Part shown: piece by piece, positions 32,877 to 40,989 of the stretch | Position numbering within the stretch: position 1 is the stretch's first letter | Layout of the letters: each line of letters begins with the position of its first letter | From: Grimontia kaedaensis | Lineage (GTDB): Bacteria > Pseudomonadota > Gammaproteobacteria > Enterobacterales > Vibrionaceae | NCBI RefSeq assembly: GCF_023746615.1 | Contig: NZ_CP082275.1 | Coordinates: 2,604,001 to 2,668,000, forward strand | Direction: 5' to 3' | DNA: 64,000 bases | Notes under the pieces: generated by a model | What the model saw: only the letters and a program-made list of their open reading frames with translations | What the model was told of the DNA's origin: nothing | Database searches by the model: none | Translations under genes and position numbers: made by a program

Positions 32877-33460
32877 TGACTGGAATTTTGATTGCGATTA
32901 TTGCTATCGCTGTCCTCGCGGCTGTGTTCGGTATTTTGCTGGGCTTTGCTTCTGTGCGCTTTAAAGTCGAAGCGGATCCGATCGTCGATCAGATTGACTC
33001 CATCCTCCCGCAGACACAGTGCGGACAATGTGGTTATCCTGGTTGTCGACCTTATGCAGAAGCCATTGCCAATGGTGACGCCATAAATAAATGCCCTCCA
33101 GGTGGTCAGCCGACTATCGAGAAGCTTGCTGACCTGATGGGGGTGGAAGCCACAGAATCTGCGCACGATGAAGAAAAAAGCGTAAAAAAAGTCGCCTTCA
33201 TTCACGAAGACGACTGTATTGGCTGTACCAAATGTATTCAGGCTTGTCCGGTGGACGCTATCATCGGCAGCACCAAAGCCATGCACACCATTATCAAAGA
33301 TGAATGTACTGGATGCGACCTTTGTGTCGCCCCTTGCCCAACTGACTGTATTGAAATGATCCCTGTTCAAACCACGCCTGAAACCTGGAAATGGCAACTT
33401 GACCAAATTCCAGTTGTTCAACTTTCTGTTGATGAAGATAAAGGGATCAAACAAGTATGA
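32876..33460 (+). CDS. rnfB: Rnf complex Fe-S subunit RnfB
   Basis: A 194-residue protein with one N-terminal membrane helix (about 1-25). It has a 4Fe-4S domain CGQCGYPGC...KCPPGG and two ferredoxin-type clusters, CIGCTKCIQACP and CTGCDLCVAPCP. It passes electrons from ferredoxin into the Rnf complex. It overlaps rnfA by one base and rnfC by four (ATGA). Family length is typical. Confidence 0.96.
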   Translation: MTGILIAIIAIAVLAAVFGILLGFASVRFKVEADPIVDQIDSILPQTQCGQCGYPGCRPYAEAIANGDAINKCPPGGQPTIEKLADLMGVEATESAHDEEKSVKKVAFIHEDDCIGCTKCIQACPVDAIIGSTKAMHTIIKDECTGCDLCVAPCPTDCIEMIPVQTTPETWKWQLDQIPVVQLSVDEDKGIKQV

Positions 33461-36018
33461 TTACCCTAATCGAAGAGATCAAACAGGGACATGTCTGGGA
33501 TTTTCACGGTGGTATTCATCCACCAGAAAACAAACGCCAGTCGAGCGAAACTTCCATTTTGCCTGCCGATATTCCCAATGAAATTGTGTTGCCAACCAAA
33601 CAGCACATTGGCACAGCTGGCCAACTACTGGTAAATGTCGGTGATAAAGTCCTAAAGGGCCAGCCACTGACCAAGTCAGACATCCTGCAATGTTGTCCCG
33701 TGCACGCACCGACGTCCGGTGAAGTCGTGGCAATCGAGCCACGTACCATCGCGCACGCATCTGGCCTTACCGATAACTGTATTGTGATTAAGCCAGATTT
33801 CGAAGATACCTGGGGCGACAAAAACGCACTACCTGATTTCCGCGAAGTCTCTGACGAGGCGTTGATCGATCATGTTCGCATGATGGGTATCGCGGGCATG
33901 GGTGGCGCAGGATTCCCAGCAGCCCGCAAGCTGCAGACTGGTCATGCGCGCACAGAAATTCTGATCATCAACGGTGCTGAATGTGAGCCTTACATCACCG
34001 CTGATGACCGTTTGATGCAAGAGCGCGCAGATGAAATTGTTCAAGGTATTGAGATCCTCCAACATATCGTGAGCCCGAAACTCACCGTCATGGCGCTGGA
34101 AGACAACAAACCAGAAGCGATTGACGCCCTGAAATTGGCGACACAGGGTAAACCTGACATTGTCGTTCAGGTAGTTCCGACCAAATACCCGTCTGGCGGT
34201 GAAAAGCAGCTCATCAAACTCATCACCGGTAAAGAAGTACCTGCAAAAGCCATCCCTGCCGCAATCGGCGTGATGATGCAAAACGTCGGTACAGTCTTCG
34301 CCATTAAACGTGCTGTCATCGACGGTGAGCCGCTGATTGAGCGTGTCGTCACCTTGACAGGTACCACGTTGAAAGAACAGCGTAACCGTTGGGCACTGCT
34401 TGGCACGCCTGTCAGTTTCTTACTCGATAAGCACGGTTATGAACCAGACAAAAAGGTAGAGCGCGTGATCATCGGCGGCCCGATGATGGGCTACACCATT
34501 CCGCACCCTAACGTGCCAGTCACCAAAGTCACCAACTGTGTATTAGTGCCTTCACGTCGTGAAATAGCGCCGTCAGAGGGTGAGATGGCCTGCATACGAT
34601 GCAGCGCCTGTGCAGAAGCCTGCCCTGCTTCGTTGCTTCCACAACAACTTCAGTGGTACGCCAAAGATCAGGATTACGACAAGTGCGAAGAGTATAACCT
34701 GTTCGATTGTATCGAATGTGGTGCTTGTGCCTTCGTCTGCCCAAGTGAAATTCCACTGGTGCAATACTATCGTCAGGCTAAATCTGAAATCCGAGCGCGC
34801 GATGCGGAGCAGCAAGCCGCCGAGCGCGCTAAAGAGCGTTTCGAAGCCAAAAAAGCGCGTATGGAGCGTGACAAAAAAGCACGTGAAGAGCGCCATAAGC
34901 AAGCTGCGGAAAACCGTCGTAAAGCGATGGAGAAGTCCGGCGAAGGCGATGCGATTGCTGCTGCCATTGCACGTGTGAAAGCCAAATCAGAAAATGAATC
35001 TGCAGCTACGGCAATGAAGCCAGCTGTGGCAGCTGCTATTGCCAAAGCAAAAGCCAAACAGGCAGAGGCTGCCGCGCAAGGGCAGACCGAGCCAGATAAC
35101 AGTGAAATGGCAAAGCTGCGCGAAGAGCGCAAGCGTCAGGCGCGCGAGCGTAAAGCGCAAAAGGCATCGGAATCAGAAACTGAAAACGCAACAGACGACA
35201 AGAAAGACGCTGTTGCAGCGGCGATAGCCCGCGCTAAAGCACGTAAAGCGGCTCAGCAAAGCGAGTCTGAACCCGCTTCTGATAACAGCGCCGCTGGAGA
35301 AGATCCGAAGAAAGCCGCAGTTGCAGCCGCCATTGCCCGAGCCAAAGCTCGCAAAGAAGCGCAACAAGTTGATGCGGCTACCCCTACTGCTGATTCTGCT
35401 CCAGAAGAGCAAGCTCCCATTGAGGAAGATCCGAAGAAAGCTGCTGTGGCTGCTGCCATTGCCCGTGCAAAAGCACGCAAAGCGGCACAAGAGGCAGAAG
35501 CTGAAGCGCCTGCTACTGATTCTGCTCCATTAGAAACTCCCGTTGAGGAAGATCCGAAGAAAGCCGCTGTCGCTGCTGCCGTTGCCCGTGCTAAAGCACG
35601 TAAAGTGGCACAACAGGAGAAAGCAGAACCGCCTACTGCTGATTCTGCTCCAGTAGAAGTTACTCCTGCTGAAGACGATCCGAAGAAAGCCGCTGTCGCT
35701 GCTGCCGTTGCCCGCGCTAAAGCACGCAAAGCCGCACAACAGGCGGAAGCTGAAGCGCCTGCTGTTGATGTTGCGCCGGTAGACGAAGCACCTGTTGAAG
35801 ACAATCCGAAGAAAGCCGCTGTTGCTGCTGCCGTTGCCCGCGCCAAAGCACGCAAAGCCGCACAACAGGCAGAAGTTGAAGCGCCTACTTCAGAGGCTGC
35901 TCCAGTAGAAGATACTCCCGTTAAAGAAGATCCCAAGAAAGCAGCGGTTGCTGCTGCCATTGCACGCGCTAAAGCGAGAAAGGCAGCGCAAATGAAAAAT
36001 AAGAATGAGGAAGAGTAA
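33457..36018 (+). CDS. rnfC: Rnf complex subunit RnfC with long repetitive C-terminal tail
   Basis: An 853-residue peripheral subunit. The first part (about 1-450) is canonical: GGIHPPENK, Gly-rich GIAGMGGAGFPAARK (NADH/FMN site), INGAECEPYITADDRLM and two [4Fe-4S] motifs CIRCSACAEACP and CIECGACAFVCP. From about residue 455 there is a charged coiled coil rich in Glu, Arg and Lys. Seven near-identical Ala-rich repeats then have the core KKAAVAAAIARAKARKAAQ. Minimal RnfC is about 450 residues. Long variable Ala/Lys tails are known in gammaproteobacterial RnfC. No interruption is seen. Confidence 0.95.
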   Translation: MITLIEEIKQGHVWDFHGGIHPPENKRQSSETSILPADIPNEIVLPTKQHIGTAGQLLVNVGDKVLKGQPLTKSDILQCCPVHAPTSGEVVAIEPRTIAHASGLTDNCIVIKPDFEDTWGDKNALPDFREVSDEALIDHVRMMGIAGMGGAGFPAARKLQTGHARTEILIINGAECEPYITADDRLMQERADEIVQGIEILQHIVSPKLTVMALEDNKPEAIDALKLATQGKPDIVVQVVPTKYPSGGEKQLIKLITGKEVPAKAIPAAIGVMMQNVGTVFAIKRAVIDGEPLIERVVTLTGTTLKEQRNRWALLGTPVSFLLDKHGYEPDKKVERVIIGGPMMGYTIPHPNVPVTKVTNCVLVPSRREIAPSEGEMACIRCSACAEACPASLLPQQLQWYAKDQDYDKCEEYNLFDCIECGACAFVCPSEIPLVQYYRQAKSEIRARDAEQQAAERAKERFEAKKARMERDKKAREERHKQAAENRRKAMEKSGEGDAIAAAIARVKAKSENESAATAMKPAVAAAIAKAKAKQAEAAAQGQTEPDNSEMAKLREERKRQARERKAQKASESETENATDDKKDAVAAAIARAKARKAAQQSESEPASDNSAAGEDPKKAAVAAAIARAKARKEAQQVDAATPTADSAPEEQAPIEEDPKKAAVAAAIARAKARKAAQEAEAEAPATDSAPLETPVEEDPKKAAVAAAVARAKARKVAQQEKAEPPTADSAPVEVTPAEDDPKKAAVAAAVARAKARKAAQQAEAEAPAVDVAPVDEAPVEDNPKKAAVAAAVARAKARKAAQQAEVEAPTSEAAPVEDTPVKEDPKKAAVAAAIARAKARKAAQMKNKNEEE
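35197..35994 (+). repeat. Seven-copy coding repeat in the rnfC tail
   Basis: Seven copies of a unit of about 38-42 codons. Each has a basic Ala-rich core (KKAAVAAA-I/V-ARAKARKAAQ) and an acidic Pro/Glu/Asp linker. Two weaker cores precede it near 34950 and 35020. DNA identity between units is high, especially GATCCGAAGAAAGC, so copy number may vary between strains. Confidence 0.9.
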
Positions 36019-36020
36019 TC

Positions 36021-37082
36021 GTGGCCTTTTTTATAGCCAGTAGCCCGCATAGCCACAGTCGCAAGAGCACCAGCGACATCATGATGACAGTGATACTGTG
36101 TACTTTGCCCGGCATCGCTGCGCTTTGTTACTTTTTCGGTTGGGGTGTTTTACTGCAGGTAGTCATGGCAGCACTGACTGCGGTGGCTGCAGAGGCGGCT
36201 GTTGTGGCTCTGCGCGGGCGTCCTGTTAAACACTATCTTAAAGACCACTCTGCCCTGCTGACGGGTGTGCTTCTGGGTATCGCCATTCCACCGTTCGCAC
36301 CATGGTGGATTGTGATTATCGGTATACTTTTCGCCATCGTCATTGCTAAACATCTCTATGGTGGGCTGGGCCAGAACCTGTTCAACCCTGCCATGGTCGC
36401 TTATGTCGTACTGCTGATTTCGTTCCCGGTTCAAATGACCACCTGGCTGCCACCAACTGAATTGTTGGTTCAGCCACTTGGCTTTACTGACAGCTTCGCC
36501 GCTGTCTTTACTGGCCTCACCACTGATGGCTTCAGCGTGAACCAACTGCGAATTGCTGTAGATGGCTCAACCATGGCGACGCCGCTGGATACCATTAAGA
36601 CCTCTTTGCTGGCCGGTGAAACCGTCTCTGAGGCGGTTGAGAAGTCAGTGTTTGGCAGTTTTGCAGGTATCGGTTGGGGCTGGGTGAATGTCGCCTTCCT
36701 TGCTGGCGGTCTTATTCTGCTGAAGAAGAAGATTATCCAGTGGCAAATCCCCGTTGCTATGCTGGCATCTCTTTTTGTGTTCAGCTTGGTAGGCTATGCA
36801 ATCAGCCCAGATGGCGTGGCTTCGCCATTGATGCACCTTTTCTCCGGTGCCACCATGTTGGGTGCTTTCTTCATTGCCACTGACCCAGTTTCTGCTTCAA
36901 CCACTACACGAGGTCGACTGATCTTTGGTGCAATGATCGGCGCGTTGGTTTATCTGATCCGTACCTTTGGCGGCTTCCCAGATGGCGTAGCGTTTGCCGT
37001 GCTTATCGCAAACATGTGCGTACCGCTGATTGACTACTACACCAAACCAACCACTTACGGTTACAGGAAGGAAAGCAAATGA
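36021..37082 (+). CDS. rnfD: Rnf complex membrane subunit RnfD
   Basis: A 353-residue membrane protein with many helices. It carries covalently bound FMN in related Rnf/Nqr complexes, probably at the Thr in DGSTMATPLD. KDHSALLTGVLLGIAIPPFAPWW and GGLGQNLFNPAMVAY are conserved. The start is GTG at 36021, two bases after the rnfC stop, with GAGGAAGAG upstream. It overlaps rnfG by 4 bp. Confidence 0.95.
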   Translation: MAFFIASSPHSHSRKSTSDIMMTVILCTLPGIAALCYFFGWGVLLQVVMAALTAVAAEAAVVALRGRPVKHYLKDHSALLTGVLLGIAIPPFAPWWIVIIGILFAIVIAKHLYGGLGQNLFNPAMVAYVVLLISFPVQMTTWLPPTELLVQPLGFTDSFAAVFTGLTTDGFSVNQLRIAVDGSTMATPLDTIKTSLLAGETVSEAVEKSVFGSFAGIGWGWVNVAFLAGGLILLKKKIIQWQIPVAMLASLFVFSLVGYAISPDGVASPLMHLFSGATMLGAFFIATDPVSASTTTRGRLIFGAMIGALVYLIRTFGGFPDGVAFAVLIANMCVPLIDYYTKPTTYGYRKESK

Positions 37083-37711
37083 TCCGCGCGATGCGAAATA
37101 ATGGCGCAATCCTTGCGTTGGCGGCACTGCTTTCAACAGGCTTAGTCGCCGTCACCAATACACTGACGAAAGACACTATCGCAGAGCAGCAACGCATGCA
37201 GCTTTTACGGGTTCTAAATCAAGTGATCCCAGAAGAAATGCATGACAATGCATTGGCGAAAACCTGTACGTTGGTGACCAGCCCAAACCTTGGCACCCGT
37301 GAACCAATGCCAATCTACATTGCCACCAAGAATGGTGAGCCGACGGCCATGGCAGTCGAAGCCATTGCACCGGACGGTTATAATGGCGCCATCAAAGTCT
37401 TGGTAGGCGTCAATACCAATAACACTGTGCTCGGTGTTCGCGTGCTGAGCCACAACGAAACCCCGGGTCTTGGCGATAAAATCGATCTGAATGTCTCTGA
37501 TTGGGTGCTGTCTTTCGATGGTAAAAATATTGAAAGTGAAGACGATAAGCGTTGGGCGGTTTACAAAGATGGCGGTCAGTTTGACCAGTTCACCGGTGCC
37601 ACCATCACACCGCGTGCCGTGGTTAGCGCAGCGCGAAATGCGGCTTGGTATGTCATGCAGAACAAAGACATTATTGTCCGCCAACCTCTGAATTGTGGAG
37701 CTTCATCATGA
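37079..37711 (+). CDS. rnfG: Rnf complex subunit RnfG
   Basis: A 210-residue protein with one N-terminal membrane helix and a periplasmic FMN-binding domain. The flavinylation motif is FTGATITPRAV, where the second Thr receives FMN through ApbE in related proteins. HNETPGLGDKID is the family's conserved loop. It overlaps rnfD by 4 bp and rnfE by a few bases. Confidence 0.95.
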   Translation: MIRAMRNNGAILALAALLSTGLVAVTNTLTKDTIAEQQRMQLLRVLNQVIPEEMHDNALAKTCTLVTSPNLGTREPMPIYIATKNGEPTAMAVEAIAPDGYNGAIKVLVGVNTNNTVLGVRVLSHNETPGLGDKIDLNVSDWVLSFDGKNIESEDDKRWAVYKDGGQFDQFTGATITPRAVVSAARNAAWYVMQNKDIIVRQPLNCGASS

Positions 37712-38400
37712 GCCAGAATAAAGAGTTAATGACAAACGGAATGTGGGCCAATAACCCCGCGTTGGTGCAGCTTCTAGGTCTTTGTCCTCTGCTTGCGGTT
37801 TCCGCGACTGTAACCAACGCATTAGGGCTTGGCATCGCAACGCTGCTGGTTTTGGTGGGCTCGAACCTGACCGTTTCGCTGGTCCGCGAATATGTGCCAA
37901 AAGAGGTGCGTATTCCCATCTTCGTTATGATCATTGCGTCACTGGTAACCTGTGTCCAACTGCTGATGAATGCCTACGCATTCGGCCTTTATCAGTCGCT
38001 GGGTATCTTTATTCCCCTGATCGTGACCAACTGCATCATCATCGGCCGCGCAGAGGCATTCGCCTCCAAGAATACGCCATTACCTTCGGTGTTGGATGGC
38101 TTCTGGATGGGCATGGGCATGACTGCAGCGCTGGTCGTACTGGGTGCCATTCGAGAAGTACTGGGTAACGGTACTTTGTTTGATGGTGCTGACCGGCTGC
38201 TTGGTGATTGGGCTGCAGGACTTCGTATAGAAGTGTTCCAATTTGATAGTCCATTCCTGTTAGCGATGCTACCGCCGGGTGCCTTTCTGGCTGTGGGTTT
38301 CCTCATCGCTATAAAGAACGTGGTCGACGAAAAACAATCGAAAAAACAACCAAAAGAGAAAGCCGTGATCGAACGTGTTCGAATCACGTCCACAGATTAA
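37708..38400 (+). CDS. rnfE: Rnf complex membrane subunit RnfE
   Basis: A 230-residue membrane protein related to RnfA. The ATG at 37708 has GTGGAG eight bases upstream and overlaps the end of rnfG. An earlier in-frame start lies deep in rnfG and is rejected. Motifs are NPALVQLLGLCPLLAVSATV and IPLIVTNCIIIGRAEAFASKN, each half carrying the conserved Cys. It completes the six-subunit complex. nth follows 24 bp later. Confidence 0.95.
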   Translation: MSQNKELMTNGMWANNPALVQLLGLCPLLAVSATVTNALGLGIATLLVLVGSNLTVSLVREYVPKEVRIPIFVMIIASLVTCVQLLMNAYAFGLYQSLGIFIPLIVTNCIIIGRAEAFASKNTPLPSVLDGFWMGMGMTAALVVLGAIREVLGNGTLFDGADRLLGDWAAGLRIEVFQFDSPFLLAMLPPGAFLAVGFLIAIKNVVDEKQSKKQPKEKAVIERVRITSTD

Positions 38401-38424
38401 AGTTAAGCATTCAATGGATGAGCA

Positions 38425-39066
38425 ATGAATAACGAAAAACGTGTTCAGATACTGGAGCGATTAAGAGCAGAAAACCCTCACCCGGAAACTGAACTGAACT
38501 GGAGCACGCCGTTTGAGTTGCTGATTGCAGTATTGCTTTCGGCGCAGGCAACGGATGTAAGCGTGAACAAGGCAACGGATAAACTCTATCCGGTGGCTAA
38601 TACGCCACAGGCGTTGTTAGACCTTGGGGTTGATGGCGTAAAGGAATACATCAAAACCATTGGCCTGTTTAACTCCAAAGCAGAAAATGTCATCAAGACA
38701 TGTCGAATCATCGTTGAACAACACGGTGGTGAAGTACCTGAAAACCGCGAAGCACTGGAAGCTCTGCCTGGTGTGGGTAGAAAGACAGCCAATGTCGTGC
38801 TCAACACCGCCTTTGGTTGGCCAACCATTGCGGTAGACACGCATATTTTTCGCGTATCAAACCGCACCAAGTTTGCGATGGGGAAAAACGTCGATCAGGT
38901 AGAAGAAAAGCTACTGAAAGTCGTGCCAAAGGAGTTCAAGGTCGATGTTCACCACTGGCTTATTCTGCACGGCCGCTACACTTGTGTGGCTCGCAAACCG
39001 CGTTGTGGCAGTTGTATTATTGAAGACCTCTGCGAATTCAAAGAAAAGATTTACCCAGACGAATAA
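38425..39066 (+). CDS. nth: Endonuclease III
   Basis: A 213-residue DNA glycosylase/AP lyase for oxidised pyrimidines. The helix-hairpin-helix LPGVGRKTANV contains the catalytic Lys. VDTHIFRVSNR contains the catalytic Asp. The C-terminal [4Fe-4S] cluster is C-x6-C-x2-C-x5-C in CVARKPRCGSCIIEDLC. It is co-transcribed with rnfABCDGE, as in many gammaproteobacteria, and is followed directly by a terminator. Confidence 0.97.
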   Translation: MNNEKRVQILERLRAENPHPETELNWSTPFELLIAVLLSAQATDVSVNKATDKLYPVANTPQALLDLGVDGVKEYIKTIGLFNSKAENVIKTCRIIVEQHGGEVPENREALEALPGVGRKTANVVLNTAFGWPTIAVDTHIFRVSNRTKFAMGKNVDQVEEKLLKVVPKEFKVDVHHWLILHGRYTCVARKPRCGSCIIEDLCEFKEKIYPDE

Positions 39067-39094
39067 AAAAAGGCTGCCGTTGGCAGCCTTCTTT
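39064..39094. terminator. Bidirectional terminator between nth and a convergent small gene
   Basis: Stem AAGGCTGCC (39070-39078) with GGCAGCCTT (39082-39090). On the minus strand it is followed by seven T residues; on the plus strand the tail is TTCTTTA. The better tail faces the small minus-strand gene. Confidence 0.85.
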
Positions 39095-39293
39095 ATAAAT
39101 ATTTCTGATAGTCGTGGGACCCACCACTGTCACATCTTGTGTCGCGTATACCAATATCTTTCTTCAAGTGGCAGTTCATTCCATCGCTCTTGATCACAAC
39201 TTTACGCTCCCTAAAACCACTTCCTAATCCAATAATTTTAAGCATTTTTTCTATAATCATATTTCTAGCCCTCTTTGCTGACGGTCGCATCAT
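39093..39293 (-). CDS. Small basic hypothetical protein (66 residues)
   Basis: Not a family I can name with certainty. The product starts MMRPSAKRARNMIIEKMLK and ends GGSHDYQKYL. The segment LKKDIGIRDTR vaguely recalls the 'DIG' block of short DUF1127 proteins. Two adjacent ATGs follow GAGAAAG, a weak ribosome site. The stop is next to a terminator whose T-run suits this strand. It is divergent from a LysR-type gene 92 bp away, a common regulator-target layout. A longer start at 39323 lacks a ribosome site. Confidence 0.55.
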   Translation of the reverse strand: MMRPSAKRARNMIIEKMLKIIGLGSGFRERKVVIKSDGMNCHLKKDIGIRDTRCDSGGSHDYQKYL

Positions 39294-39385
39294 TCTTTCT
39301 CTGTTGTTATGGTTTAATGTCATTTTGTTAGTATTTTGTACTCAACACGAACGATGAAATCTGACAACAGATATAAGCTGAACTT

Positions 39386-40300
39386 ATGGACAAGCAACTT
39401 CGCTATCTCAGTGCACTCCGTTACTTTGAAGCTGCCGCGAGACTGAAAAGCTACAGCGCAGCAGCAAAAGAGTTGAATGTGACCCAGGCAGCCGTCAGCC
39501 AACAACTGAGAGGGCTGGAAGATAACCTTGGCTGTAAGCTGTTTTTTAGAAATGGGCGGGAAATGCAGCTCACCGATAAAGGCCACCAGCTGCTTGCACC
39601 TATTACCGAAGGGTTTGAAAGGATTATCGTCGGTTTAAACCGTATTCAGACTGAACCTCTGGAAGGCGTATTGACCGTCACCGTCCCACCCTCGTTCGCT
39701 TCATTGTGGTTAATGCCGAGACTATGGCGATTTACGTTGGAAAACCCCACCATCACGATTCGCATACATAGCGATATCAAACGGGTGGCGATCCTACATA
39801 GCGATATTGATCTAGCCATTCGGCAGGGCAAAATCACAGAGAGTGACACAGCGGGGAGCATTCGTTGCGAACACCTCTATCAAGAGGAGGTTTACCCACT
39901 TTGCTCCGCTGAGCTTGCCCGTTCTATACAGTTTGATTCCCCGGAAAAACTCAAGCGGTGTTGGTTGATACATGGCGTGAATTCTAAAGAGATAGTTTGG
40001 TCAAAGTGGTTTGAAAAAGCCGGTGTGAAGTTCGATAACAGCGCACTGCGATGGATGGAAGTACCTACATTCGATATGGCTCTCAATGCAGTGATTGCGG
40101 GTCACGGTGTATGTTTGGGAACGGAAAGCCTGTCGAAAGCACTTATCGATCAGGGTCTTCTGGTCAAACCCTTTGATATCGGGCTGACGCCCGGCATGCA
40201 GTTTAGTTTGTTGTATGACGGCGCTTCCTCAAGGCTTCCGCGCATTGAAGCATTTCGAAACTGGCTGTTCCGTGAGTTGGAACAATCACAATATCGCTGA
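39386..40300 (+). CDS. LysR-family transcriptional regulator (GcvA/AmpR-like)
   Basis: A 304-residue regulator. The N-terminal winged helix-turn-helix reads LSALRYFEAAARLKSYSAAAKELNVTQAAVSQQLRGLE, characteristic of the GcvA branch. The effector domain (about 95-295) has GVLTVTVPPSFASLWLMPRL and DLAIRQGK. It is divergent from the small basic protein gene, its best candidate target. Effector unknown. It stands between nth and gloA. Confidence 0.92.
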   Translation: MDKQLRYLSALRYFEAAARLKSYSAAAKELNVTQAAVSQQLRGLEDNLGCKLFFRNGREMQLTDKGHQLLAPITEGFERIIVGLNRIQTEPLEGVLTVTVPPSFASLWLMPRLWRFTLENPTITIRIHSDIKRVAILHSDIDLAIRQGKITESDTAGSIRCEHLYQEEVYPLCSAELARSIQFDSPEKLKRCWLIHGVNSKEIVWSKWFEKAGVKFDNSALRWMEVPTFDMALNAVIAGHGVCLGTESLSKALIDQGLLVKPFDIGLTPGMQFSLLYDGASSRLPRIEAFRNWLFRELEQSQYR

Positions 40301-40391
40301 AACCTTCAGAGGGTTCTTTTGCTTAAGGCTCTTGGGGTTACGAAAATTTTGTTGGTAAACTGGGCGCGACAATATAATTAAGGAGAATGTC

Positions 40392-40808
40392 ATGAGCACT
40401 GGTCGTATTCTGCATACCATGATCCGCGTTGGCGATTTGGATCGTTCAATTGCCTTCTACACCAACGTGATGGGCATGCAGCTTTTGCGTAAAAGCGAAA
40501 ATGAGCAGTACGAGTACACGCTGGCTTTTGTTGGCTATGGCGATGAATCACAGGGTGCAGTGATTGAGCTGACCTACAACTGGGGCACCTCTGAATATGA
40601 GCACGGCTCTGCTTTTGGCCACATTGCAATTGGTGTAGACGATATCTATGCGACTTGCGACAAACTGCGTGGAGCAGGTGCGAACATCACGCGTGAACCA
40701 GGCCCGGTAAAAGGCGGCACTACAGAGATCGCCTTTGTTGAAGACCCAGATGGCTACAAAATCGAGCTGATTCAAAACAAGAGTGCTTCTGCAGGCTTAG
40801 GTAACTAA
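40392..40808 (+). CDS. gloA: Lactoylglutathione lyase (glyoxalase I)
   Basis: A 138-residue Ni-dependent enzyme that converts the methylglyoxal-glutathione hemithioacetal to S-lactoylglutathione. Metal ligands are visible: His in LHTMIRV, Glu in AVIELTYNWG, His in FGHIAIGV and Glu in YKIELIQ. GDLDRSIAFYTNVMGM is the family signature. A strong AAGGAGAATGTC ribosome site precedes the ATG. It is monocistronic, followed by a hairpin. Confidence 0.97.
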   Translation: MSTGRILHTMIRVGDLDRSIAFYTNVMGMQLLRKSENEQYEYTLAFVGYGDESQGAVIELTYNWGTSEYEHGSAFGHIAIGVDDIYATCDKLRGAGANITREPGPVKGGTTEIAFVEDPDGYKIELIQNKSASAGLGN

Positions 40809-40831
40809 TCGGGACTGGCGTCTGTTTTCTG

Positions 40832-40864
40832 GTTACTACACCTCATGTTGAGAGGTGTAGTAAC
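40832..40864. other. Perfect 13-bp hairpin after gloA
   Basis: GTTACTACACCTC (40832-40844) pairs perfectly with GAGGTGTAGTAAC (40852-40864). There is no T-run, so it may be an mRNA-stabilising structure rather than a classical terminator. Confidence 0.6.
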
Positions 40865-40989
40865 AACTATCTTAACGTTTCAAACTCATCCAAAATATCA
40901 ATACCTTGAATTAAAATTCAATCATAACCCTTCCCTTTTCAGAAATTCTGATAGGCTTTTAATAGTGTCTCACCGATAAGAAAGCCAGT

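Noticed and set aside
35253..36056. Ala/Ser-rich frame of 267 codons opposite the rnfC repeats
   Set aside because: Its repeats simply mirror the rnfC repeats; no ribosome site or family match.
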